From: Planctomycetota bacterium
GTDB lineage: Bacteria > Planctomycetota > UBA8742 > JACQVU01
Reading direction: 5' to 3'
DNA: 15,483 nucleotides
Assembly (NCBI GenBank): GCA_016209585.1
Contig: JACQVU010000303.1
Location: 1 to 15,483 of the forward strand
In this document: positions 1 to 7,400 of the stretch, in pieces
Numbering within the stretch: position 1 is the first letter of the stretch
How the letters are laid out: every line of letters starts with the position of its first letter
Notes under the pieces: generated by a model
What the model saw: the letters and a program-made list of their open reading frames with translations, nothing else
Databases searched by the model: none
Told to the model about the DNA's origin: nothing
Program-made: the position numbers and the translations under genes

Positions 1-1
1 C

Positions 2-802
2 CTGATCGAGGCGGGCATCCACGTGCTGGTCGAGAAGCCCATCACCACCACCGTGGCCGAGGCCCGGCGGCTCATCGAGGCGGCGCGTCGGCGGGGGGTG
101 GTGTTGCAGATTGGCCACGAGGAGCGGTTCAACCCCGGTTTTCGTGCGGAGCGCGACGCGCTGGCCGAGCCGCGGTTCATCGAGGCGCACCGTCTCGCGC
201 CGTTCCGGTTCCGGTCGATGGACATCGGCTTGGTGCAGGACCTGATGATCCACGATCTGGACCTGATTCTGAGCGTGGTGCGATCCCCGGTGGTGGGGGT
301 GCAGGCGGCCGGGGTCAACGTGATCTCACCGGGGCGGGAGGACATCTGCAACGCGCGGATCACGTTCCAGTCGGGGTGCGTGGCCAACGTCACGGCGTCG
401 CGGGTCTCGGTCTCCACGATGCGCAAGGTGCGCTTCTTCTGCCGTGACGCCTACCTGTCGCTGGACCTCGATGGCCGGAAGGCGATCATCTACAAGAAGT
501 CGCCGGCGCTCGCGATGGACCAGTTGAAGATGCGCGACGTCGAGTTCACGCCCGGCATGGACCTTGCCGGCCTCGACTTCTTCAAATACCTGACGGTGCG
601 CGAGATCCCGGTGGACGACGGCGACGCGCTGGACGCCGAGGTGCGGGGGTTCGTGGCCGCCTGCCGCGGCGAACGCCCGTGCGAAGTGCCGGGAGAAGAC
701 GGCCTGGCAGCCCTGGAGGCTGCCGAAGAGGTGGTGCGCGCGTTGAGGACCCACGCGCGGACCTACTTTCCCGCGGAGTTCGCGCCCGAAGCGCGCGCGT
801 GA
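2..802 (+). CDS. Gfo/Idh/MocA-family NAD(P)-dependent oxidoreductase, 5'-truncated
   Basis: The reading frame is open from base 2, so the start codon and most of the N-terminal Rossmann domain lie outside the window. The visible protein opens with the end of that domain (LIEAGIHVLVEKPITTT). The EKP signature carries the conserved active-site lysine of the family. QIGHEERFNPGF follows, and then DLMIHDLDLILSVV with the conserved H-D pair of the C-terminal alpha/beta substrate domain. These enzymes oxidise or reduce a hydroxyl on sugars, nucleotide sugars or cyclitols in the cytoplasm. The ERFNP and LMIHDLDLI wording recalls members found in lipid A or cell-envelope sugar clusters (UDP-GlcNAc 3-dehydrogenase, GnnA-like), but this is from memory and the substrate is not fixed by the sequence. 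The gene ends with TGA. The next gene, an SDR dehydrogenase, starts about 55 bases later on the same strand, so they may be co-transcribed. Confidence 0.88.
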   Translation: MIEAGIHVLVEKPITTTVAEARRLIEAARRRGVVLQIGHEERFNPGFRAERDALAEPRFIEAHRLAPFRFRSMDIGLVQDLMIHDLDLILSVVRSPVVGVQAAGVNVISPGREDICNARITFQSGCVANVTASRVSVSTMRKVRFFCRDAYLSLDLDGRKAIIYKKSPALAMDQLKMRDVEFTPGMDLAGLDFFKYLTVREIPVDDGDALDAEVRGFVAACRGERPCEVPGEDGLAALEAAEEVVRALRTHARTYFPAEFAPEARA

Positions 803-857
803 CGGCCGGCCTTCCTTGCGCGAAATGGCCACAAGAGGCACGGGAGACGCCGGGTTC

Positions 858-1616
858 ATGGAACGTTTCGCGGGAAAAGTCTGCTTCGTCACGGGCGGCG
901 GCAGCGGCATCGGCCGCGCCATCTGCCGGCGGCTGGCCGACGAGGGCGCGGTGGTAGCCGTCGCCGATCTGAACCTGCCGGGCGCGGAGGAGACCGCGCG
1001 CCAACTGCCGCCGGGGCGCGGCCAGGCGGTGCGGTGCGACGTGGGAGACCTCTTGGCGGCGCGCGCCGCCCTGGCCGAGGTCAAGCGCGCGAGCGGCCCC
1101 GTGACGGTGCTGGTGAACAACGCCGGGTTCGACCGCATGGCGCGGTTCCTCGACACCGATCCGGCGCTGTGGGAGGCGCTCATCCGCGTCAACTTCGTCG
1201 GCGTTTTGAATTGCTGCTACGCCGCCCTTCCCGACATGATCGCCGCGGGCGGGGGACGCATCGTGAACATCGCCAGCGACGCCGCGCGGGTGGGAAGTTC
1301 GGGCGAAGCGGTCTACGCCGGCACGAAGGGCGCGGTGGCCGCGTTCACCAAGGCGCTGGCGCGCGAGCACGCCCGCGACCGCGTGCTGGTCAACGCCGTC
1401 TGCCCCGGCCCGACCGACACCCCCCTGCTCCGCGACGGCGTGGCCGCGCGCGAGGGCGGTGAGAAGGTGGTGCAGGCGTTCATCGCCTCCACGCCGCTGC
1501 GCCGCCTGGCCCAGCCGGAGGAGGTGGCGGCGGCGGTGGCTTTCTTCGCCTCGGCGGACGGCGACTTCTGCACCGGCCAACTCCTGAGCGTCAGCGGCGG
1601 GTTGACCATGGCGTGA
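858..1616 (+). CDS. SDR-family NAD(P)-dependent dehydrogenase, BadH-like
   Basis: This is a classical short-chain dehydrogenase/reductase of 252 residues, a normal length for the family. It shows the cofactor motif TGGGSGIG (residues 12-19), NNAG (87-90), catalytic Ser140, and the YxxxK pair Tyr153/Lys157. A C-terminal TGQLLSVSGGLTMA completes the fold. The stretch around the active site (NIASDAARVGSSGEAVYAG) and the following CPGPTDTPLL closely resemble BadH, the 2-hydroxycyclohexanecarboxyl-CoA dehydrogenase of anaerobic benzoate breakdown. No other bad genes are visible, so the substrate stays open; a 3-ketoacyl-ACP/CoA or sugar reductase is also possible. I chose the ATG at 858 because GGGAG lies about 10 bases upstream and the protein then begins MERFAGK, as SDRs usually do. 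In-frame starts at 816 (TTG) and 825 (ATG) would add up to 14 atypical residues. Confidence 0.9.
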   Translation: MERFAGKVCFVTGGGSGIGRAICRRLADEGAVVAVADLNLPGAEETARQLPPGRGQAVRCDVGDLLAARAALAEVKRASGPVTVLVNNAGFDRMARFLDTDPALWEALIRVNFVGVLNCCYAALPDMIAAGGGRIVNIASDAARVGSSGEAVYAGTKGAVAAFTKALAREHARDRVLVNAVCPGPTDTPLLRDGVAAREGGEKVVQAFIASTPLRRLAQPEEVAAAVAFFASADGDFCTGQLLSVSGGLTMA

Positions 1617-1774
1617 GGCGCGCCCGGCGCGGACCGGAAACAGGACAAAAACAGGTTTTTGGCGTTTTTCGTTGATCCCAACTGGAGACCGTCGGTAAAA
1701 ACTCTCCCCGTCGTCCGCGCGTTCGCCGGCCCCCGGCCCCCGCCCACGCGGCTGCCGCGTAACGACCACCGACC
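1617..1774 (+). promoter_or_regulatory. Leader region of the bc-complex operon with a weak promoter candidate
   Basis: This 158-base gap separates the SDR gene from the Rieske gene. It contains an unusually AT-rich patch for this DNA (1647-1670, with AAAAAC and GTTTTT arms and a second T run). Downstream, TTGATC (1672-1677) and TAAAAA (1696-1701) are 18 bases apart, and each matches 4 of 6 positions of the sigma-70 -35 and -10 boxes. This is the only plausible place for a promoter ahead of the four-gene cluster, but the match is weak and could be chance. The T-rich patch might instead, or also, end transcription of the SDR gene. No good Shine-Dalgarno site precedes the Rieske ATG. Confidence 0.3.
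1629..1641 (+). repeat. 13-base direct repeat, copy 1 (other copy 9734-9746)
   Basis: The word GCGGACCGGAAAC occurs here, 12 bases after the SDR stop codon, and again at 9734-9746 between two minus-strand genes. The similarity continues loosely for about seven more bases (RGGAMAA). Both copies sit in intergenic DNA next to a T/A-rich hairpin-like stretch. With only two copies in a GC-rich window, chance cannot be excluded. Confidence 0.35.
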
Positions 1775-2446
1775 ATGAGCCATCCCTCGACCGGCGAGAC
1801 CGCCACGCTGCTCCCGGAAACGAAGTCGTCGCCCGCGCCTTCGGCGCCGCGCGCCGACCCTCTCCCCCCGGCCACCCCGGACGCCGCTCACCCGGCGCTC
1901 CTTCCCCATCCGCCGGAAGAGCGCGGGCGCGCCGACCGCGGCGTGGGCGGCGAGCCGGTCCGGCTGGAGTTCCCCCTCATCTGGCGGCGCAACTTCGTCT
2001 GGGCCAGCCTCACCGGCATGCTGGCCGCGGGGCTGGCGATGGTGGTGCACTTCTTTTTTCCGCGGACGCTCACCGAGCCGCCGACGCGCGTGAAGATCGG
2101 GTATCCGTCGGACTACGGGTACGGGGTGGACACGCGCTGGCAAAGCAAGCACCGCATCTGGGTGGTGAAGAACTCCACGGGGCTTTTCGTCATTCTCGCC
2201 CGGTGCACGCACCTGGGGTGCACGCCGGACTGGAAGGAGTCGGAGAACAAGTTCAAGTGCCCATGCCACGGCTCCGGGTTCACGACGGAGGGGATCAACT
2301 TCGAGGGGCCGGCGCCGCAGCCGCTCTTCCGTCTGGGCATTGAACTGGGGGCGGACGGGCAGATCGTGGTGGACAAGTTGAAGGAGTTCCCGGCCAAGAC
2401 CTGGAACGATGAGGCGGCGCGCGCCCAGATCTTCCTGAAGGTGTGA
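1775..2446 (+). CDS. qcrA: Rieske [2Fe-2S] iron-sulfur protein of a bc-type quinol oxidoreductase
   Basis: This is the Rieske subunit (223 residues), which accepts the first electron from quinol at the outer face of the membrane and passes it to a cytochrome c. Both cluster-binding boxes are intact. Box I is CTHLGC, with ligands Cys144 and His146; box II is CPCHGS, with ligands Cys162 and His165. Cys149 and Cys164 would form the usual disulfide. A proline loop (GPAPQPL) follows. A single membrane anchor spans about residues 75-94 and is preceded by a twin-arginine-like WRRNF (residues 70-74), which fits Tat export of the folded cluster domain. Odd feature: about 65 Pro/Ala-rich residues precede the anchor, much more than in Bacillus or mitochondrial Rieske proteins. 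No clear Shine-Dalgarno site is seen before the ATG. The stop codon overlaps the GTG alternative start of the cytochrome b gene, which supports one operon. Confidence 0.93.
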   Translation: MSHPSTGETATLLPETKSSPAPSAPRADPLPPATPDAAHPALLPHPPEERGRADRGVGGEPVRLEFPLIWRRNFVWASLTGMLAAGLAMVVHFFFPRTLTEPPTRVKIGYPSDYGYGVDTRWQSKHRIWVVKNSTGLFVILARCTHLGCTPDWKESENKFKCPCHGSGFTTEGINFEGPAPQPLFRLGIELGADGQIVVDKLKEFPAKTWNDEAARAQIFLKV

Positions 2447-2481
2447 GCCGGGGCCGGATCCCGGCGCGAAGCATCTCTCCA

Positions 2482-3438
2482 ATGGTCACGGACAGCACGC
2501 CACCCGCCGCGAAAGACCCCGGATCCGTGGTGGTCGCGGGGAGGCCTTCCGCGCCGGCGGCCGGGGCGGTTCCGCAACCCAAGCCCACGGTGGACCCGGA
2601 CGTCACGCTGTTGGACAAGTTGAAAGAAGTTCCATCGCTGCTGAAGGACCCGAAGGAGAGCCAGGTCTGGAAGTCCATCTTCCGGCACAAACTCGACGAG
2701 TCGCCGCGCAACCGCTCGCTGGCCGTTCTGACGAACGTTTTCCTGCACCTGCACCCGGCGAAGATCAACCGCGACGCCGTGCGGTACAACTTCACGTGGG
2801 GGATGGGGGGGATCACCTTCTACCTGTTCGTGGTCCTCACGCTGACGGGCGTCTTCCTGATGTTCTATTACCACCCCAGCAAGGGGCAGGCCTTCCGCGA
2901 CATCCTGTACATCATGAATGATGTTCCGTATGGCAACCTGCTGCGGAACATGCACCGCTGGGGCGCCCACGCGATGGTCATCACGGTGTGGCTGCACATG
3001 TTCCGGGTCTTCCTCACGGGCAGTTACAAGCCGCCGCGGGAGTTCAACTGGTCGGTGGGCGTGCTGCTTTTGGTGCTCACGCTGCTGCTCTCGTTCACCG
3101 GCTACCTGTTGCCCGACGACCAGTTGGGGTTCTGGGCGGTGACCGTGGGCACCAACATGGCGCGGGCCACGCCGGTGGTGGGCCACGAGGGGCCGTTCGG
3201 CGCGCAGTTGGGGTTCACCGCGTTCAACGACGTGCGGTTCGCGCTGCTGGGCGGCTCCATCGTCGACGCCAACGCGCTGCTGCGGGCCTACATCTGGCAT
3301 TGCATCGGCATCCCCATCGTCGCGTCGGTGTTCATGATCGTGCACTTCTGGCGCATCCGGAAAGACGGCTGCACCTCCGGCCCCGCGCCCGTCGTGCTGG
3401 AGCACGAACTGAAGAACTGGCACGTCAAGCCCCGGTAG
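2482..3438 (+). CDS. qcrB: Cytochrome b, N-terminal (b6-like) subunit
   Basis: This integral membrane subunit holds two b hemes and forms the quinol site with the Rieske protein. Heme ligands are His158 and His172 in helix B (HRWGAH...LHMFRV), and His273 and His288 in helix D (WHCIGIP...VHFWRIRKDG). The 14-residue spacing in helix D is that of cytochrome b6 rather than the 13 of mitochondrial b, and the protein ends after four helices, as b6 does. GGITF and FTGYLLPDDQLGFWA are family signatures. The position equivalent to the b6/QcrB cysteine that covalently attaches heme c-i is glycine (TWGMGGIT). About 100 soluble residues precede helix A; the first 40 are Pro/Ala-rich. I chose ATG 2482 (318 residues). 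A GTG at 2443 that overlaps the Rieske stop would add 13 residues and has AAGG just upstream; neither start is decisive. Confidence 0.93.
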   Translation: MVTDSTPPAAKDPGSVVVAGRPSAPAAGAVPQPKPTVDPDVTLLDKLKEVPSLLKDPKESQVWKSIFRHKLDESPRNRSLAVLTNVFLHLHPAKINRDAVRYNFTWGMGGITFYLFVVLTLTGVFLMFYYHPSKGQAFRDILYIMNDVPYGNLLRNMHRWGAHAMVITVWLHMFRVFLTGSYKPPREFNWSVGVLLLVLTLLLSFTGYLLPDDQLGFWAVTVGTNMARATPVVGHEGPFGAQLGFTAFNDVRFALLGGSIVDANALLRAYIWHCIGIPIVASVFMIVHFWRIRKDGCTSGPAPVVLEHELKNWHVKPR

Positions 3439-3442
3439 CCGC

Positions 3443-4402
3443 ATGGACTGGCAACAACTCTGGACCATCGCCAGCGCGCCCGACAACGTGCCCATCGTCG
3501 GGCTGTTGTTCCTGGTCCCGTTCTACACCTGGTACGGCTTCCATACGGCGCGGCGCAACGATCGGCTCATCGAGCAGTTGTCGCGGAACCCCGATTTGGC
3601 CAAGGTCCATCACCGCACGCCCTTCGCGTATCGTGAAGACTGGCCGAAGAGCGTGCACGTCTGGCCCTATCTCCTGAAGATCGAATTCCTGGCGGCCATC
3701 ATCGTCACCTTCATCCTCTTCGTCTGGTCGATCACGCTGAACGCGCCGCTGGAGGAGCCGGCGAATCCGAGCCTGACCATGAACCCGTCGAAGGCCCCCT
3801 GGTACTTCCTCGGCCTGCAGGAAATGCTGGTCTACTTCGACCCCTGGATCGCCGGCGTGGTGCTGCCCACGCTGATCATCTTCGGGCTGATTGCCATTCC
3901 CTACTGCGACGTTTCACCACTGGGCAACGGCTACTACACGTGGCGGCAGCGGAAGTTCGCGGTGGCGACCTTCTGTTTCGGCTTCCTGGCGCTGTGGCTG
4001 TCGCTGATCGTGATCGGCACGTTCATCCGCGGTCCGGGGTGGCAGTGGTTCTGGCCCGGCATGGCGTGGGACCACCACCGCGTGATCCACGAAGTGAACC
4101 GCGACCTCGACGTGATCGTGCTGGGCTGGTTCGGCATGAAGATGGACCAGGTGATGGGCTCGCCATGGGTCCGCGGGATCTTCGGCGCCGTGGTGTGCGG
4201 GGGCTATTACGCTCTCGCCGGTTTCGCCTTTCACCGGTTGTTCGTCCGTTTCAAGGCGGAGGTCTACGCCCGGATGAACATCATCCAGTACGCCACCATG
4301 CACTTCTTCATGCTCACGATGATGGCGCTGCCCGTGAAGATCGTGCTGCGGTTGTCGTTCACCATCAAGTACGTCTGGGTCACCCCCTGGTTCAACATTT
4401 GA
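3443..4402 (+). CDS. Cytochrome b C-terminal-like subunit (subunit IV-like, six predicted helices)
   Basis: The start is only four bases after the cytochrome b stop, so the two are translated as a pair. This 319-residue protein corresponds to the C-terminal half of cytochrome b (PetD/subunit IV), which completes the quinol pocket. The segment NPSKAPWYFLGLQE (about residues 114-127) aligns with the catalytic PEWY loop, but Glu is absent: the tetrad reads APWY (118-121). Hydrophobic helices are visible at about 16-33, 77-99, 135-153, 172-195, 245-263 and 280-303, so it is twice the length of plant subunit IV (about 160 residues, three helices). Residues 196-212 (RGPGWQWFWPGMAWDHH) form an aromatic extramembrane loop of a kind found in cytochrome b C-terminal proteins of other anaerobe-type bc complexes. 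Its place between qcrB and a multiheme cytochrome supports this role. Confidence 0.88.
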   Translation: MDWQQLWTIASAPDNVPIVGLLFLVPFYTWYGFHTARRNDRLIEQLSRNPDLAKVHHRTPFAYREDWPKSVHVWPYLLKIEFLAAIIVTFILFVWSITLNAPLEEPANPSLTMNPSKAPWYFLGLQEMLVYFDPWIAGVVLPTLIIFGLIAIPYCDVSPLGNGYYTWRQRKFAVATFCFGFLALWLSLIVIGTFIRGPGWQWFWPGMAWDHHRVIHEVNRDLDVIVLGWFGMKMDQVMGSPWVRGIFGAVVCGGYYALAGFAFHRLFVRFKAEVYARMNIIQYATMHFFMLTMMALPVKIVLRLSFTIKYVWVTPWFNI

Positions 4403-4410
4403 AGCAGTGG

Positions 4411-4443
4411 TCAGTTGACCGGGCGGCCGATACTGACAACTGA
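4411..4443 (+). other. Inverted repeat spanning the intergenic heptad array
   Basis: TCAGTTG (4411-4417) is the exact reverse complement of CAACTGA (4437-4443), with 19 bases between, so transcript of this gap could fold into a hairpin. A tighter palindrome, GGTCA/TGACC around a two-base centre, lies at 4409-4420. The left arm includes TGGTCAG (4408-4414), which reads as a unit of the neighbouring heptad family in the opposite direction. There is no T-tract, so this is not an ordinary terminator. Confidence 0.45.
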
Positions 4444-4467
4444 TAACTGACGACCGACAACTCGTTA
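4433..4467 (+). repeat. Short tandem heptanucleotide array, consensus CYGAYNA
   Basis: Five units with a 7-base period lie head to tail: CTGACAA (4433), CTGATAA (4440), CTGACGA (4447), CCGACAA (4454) and a degraded CTCGTTA (4461). The array ends two bases before the ATG of the octaheme cytochrome gene and so occupies the place of a ribosome binding site; no Shine-Dalgarno sequence is visible. Because the period is not a multiple of three, TGA falls in all three forward frames (4434, 4441, 4448). Similar short heptamer repeats (STRRs) are known from cyanobacteria and are seen in intergenic DNA of other phyla. Confidence 0.75.
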
Positions 4468-4469
4468 TT

Positions 4470-7400
4470 ATGGACATGTCTTCCGACGCGGCTCCGGCGA
4501 AAGATCCCATCGTCCACGGGTCGCTCTCGTGGCACATCATGGTGGCCACCGGTCTGCTCGCCCTCTCGGTGGTCTGGGCGATCTACGACGAGATGTGGGG
4601 GCGGCGGCCCTACAAGGCCATTCAGAAGGATTTCGCGAACCGCTACCGCGCCTACATCGCCGCCTTGCGCGACGACAGCGCGGCGCGCGACGCCCTCGCC
4701 CGCCAGGACAGCAAGTACGTCGAGATCATGGACCACGCACATGCCGCCGCGCGGAAGGCCGGCCCCGAGGTGGAGGCGCTGAAGCAGGAGATCGCCGAGA
4801 AGGTGCAACCCTACCTCAAGGAACTCGCCGAACCGCTCAAGGTCTGGCGCTCGGAGGTGGCGGCGAAGTCCTACCTCATCGACGTGGCGCCGCCCGACCG
4901 GCAGGCGCAACTCCACCAGGACCTCGCCCTGTTCAAGAACACGTCGCGCCTCATCCGCGACTGGCCCGACGGCGAAACCTGGTTCACCTACGACGAATTG
5001 CTGGCCAAGTTCGACCACTACAACGCCGAGTTCGGCCGCCTCCAGCGCGAGGAGATCGTGGCGAACATGCAGGCCGCCGACCTCGAAAAGCAGGCGCGCC
5101 AGCGCTTCGACCTCGTCATGGTCGGCCTCGCCCCGGCTCGCCTCGACGGCCTCCTCGCGGACCCGGAGGTCTTCGGCAAGGTGGGTGACATCCGCCAGAT
5201 CTACGTCCAGGAGAAAGACGGCGTCCGCGTCGACTTCGTCGACCGCTGCGAGAGTTGCCACGTGGGCGCTCGCCAGCCGCTGCCGATCGTGTCGGAGCAC
5301 CAGGCATTCGAGGGCAGCCCGTACCGCCGCGTCTTCCGGTCGCACCCGGCGGCCGTCGAGGAACTGTTGCGCGTCCATGACCCCGAGGTCTTCGGCTGCG
5401 CCACCTGCCACGACGGGAACGGGATTTCCGTCACCAGCACGCTCCTGGCGCATGGGTGGAACCATCACTGGCTCCATCCTCTCTACTTCTCCGAGAACTT
5501 CGAGGCCGGCTGCGTGAAGTGCCACACCGAAGACCTGGTCCTGCCCGGCGCCACGGTGTTGAACGAAGGCAAGGAACTCTTCCGCTTCCGCGGCTGCTGG
5601 GGCTGCCACCGCATGGCCGGGTTCGATCCGGAGCCGGATCAGATCTTCCTCGCCCGCAAAGACCTGGAGGGCGCGCGGGGTGACGTGGCGAAGATCGACG
5701 TCGCCATCCAGCGCGCGGTTGACGCGCTTCCCGCCGAGAAGAACACGCTCACGCAGACGCGCACGCTGGCGCTCAGCCGCCAGAGCGCGCGGGAGAAACG
5801 GGTGGTGGACCTGATGGCCGACCGCAAGAGGGTGGGGCCATCGCTGAAGGAGGCGCGGGTGAAACTGAAACCGGAGTGGATTCCCGCCTGGCTCGCCGAC
5901 GTGCGGGGCTTCCGGCCGACGTCCAAGATGCCCCAGTTGCGTCTCAACCCCGACCAGGCGCGGGCCATCAGCGTGTTCGTCTGGACCTCGGCCATGCGCG
6001 CGGTGGACGCGGCCGGCCGGGAGACCGGGAATGGCCTTCTTGACCCGGCTGATCCCCGCTGGGCGCGCCCGGCGCCCGATCAGGAGAAGGAGTGGGCGCG
6101 GCAGGGCGAGTTGTCGCTGGAACTCCGCGGTTGCCTGGGATGCCACTCCATCGAGAAGAGTGACGGAACGCGCATCGGCGGCGGTTTCGCCGCGGACCTC
6201 TCGCGCGTGGGCGAGAAGGTGAACTACGAATACCTGGTCCGCTGGATCCACGACCCACGGGAACGGACGCGGCCCTACTCCCCCTTCTGGGTCAACACGC
6301 TCACGGGGCACGCCGGCCGCGACCTCGGCCCCGGGGACTTTAAGAACCTCGATGGCTGGCGCGCCGCCTCGGTGGACGGGGCGCGCGACCCGGAGACCGG
6401 CGACCTGCTGCTCACCCACCAGATGACCGTGATGCCGTCGCTGCGCCTGTCGTGGGGGGAGTGCGCCAGGATCGCCTGGTTCCTCACCACCCGCCGGCGC
6501 GCCGACGCCGCCTACGAGCCGGTGGATGGCTGGATTGAGCGGGAGGAGGAGCCGGTGGCCGACGAGAACCGGGCGGCCCAGTTGCGCGCGCGCGGCATGA
6601 CCGTGGAAACGCGCGACGGGAAAGACTTCTGGCGCGTCCGCGCCGACGGCGAGCGCTGGACCCGCCACTTCGGCTGCGGCGGCTGTCATGAGATCGCCGG
6701 TTTCGAGGAAGAGAAGGGGATCGGCACGGAACTGACCACCGAGGGCAGCAAGCCGCTGGAGCGGCTGGACTTCGGGGTGATCGGACATGACGCGCACCAC
6801 GGCGCGGTCACGCCCGGTCTCTGGGAGTGGGTGAACGAGCACTACCAGGGTCGCTGGGGCGAGAAGCCGCCGAGCGTGCGGGAGCACGAGCGCCAGACCG
6901 GCGAATCGCCCGCGCCGGAGGAAGGGGCGGGGCCGGAGGTTCCCGACGAGCAGTGGTCCCGTCCAGTGGTGGCGGTGATCAACGATCCCCAGGCCACCTT
7001 CGGGCAGTTGTGGGAGGCGCGGCTCCGCGAGGCGGCCGACAAGGCGGAGCCGGAGGTGTGGCGCGAGGCGCGGATGAACTGGTACCGCGCCAAGGGGTTC
7101 TTCGAGCATAAACTCCGCACGCCCAACATCTGGGACTACCGCAAGAACTTCACCAGGAAGCCTGACGAGTTGCTCCGCATGCCCGACTTCGGCCTGTCCG
7201 AGCGCCAGATCAACGCCCTCACCACCTTCATTCTCGGCAACGTTGACACCGAGCAGTACCCGCGCAGTTACTTCTATCGCCCGACCGGGCTGCGGGAAGC
7301 CGTCCAGGAGGGATGGTGGGTGATCAAGAAGTATAACTGCGCCGGTTGCCACATGCTGGAGCCGGGGCAGGCCGCGCCCGCGCTCTGGAACACGCCGGTC

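Noticed and set aside
1647..1660. AAAAACAGGTTTTT as a terminator hairpin
   Set aside because: The arms are separated by only two bases and consist mostly of A-T pairs, so the stem cannot form stably; it is noted only as an AT-rich patch.
582..1769. A 395-codon minus-strand frame opposite the SDR gene, and similar long frames at 1313-2482 and 2113-3495
   Set aside because: They are antisense shadows of well-supported genes, Arg/His/Gly-rich and without recognisable motifs.
4433..4467. The heptad array as a CRISPR array or replication iterons
   Set aside because: Seven-base units with no spacers are far too short for CRISPR, and there is no cas gene, replication gene or DnaA-box cluster nearby.
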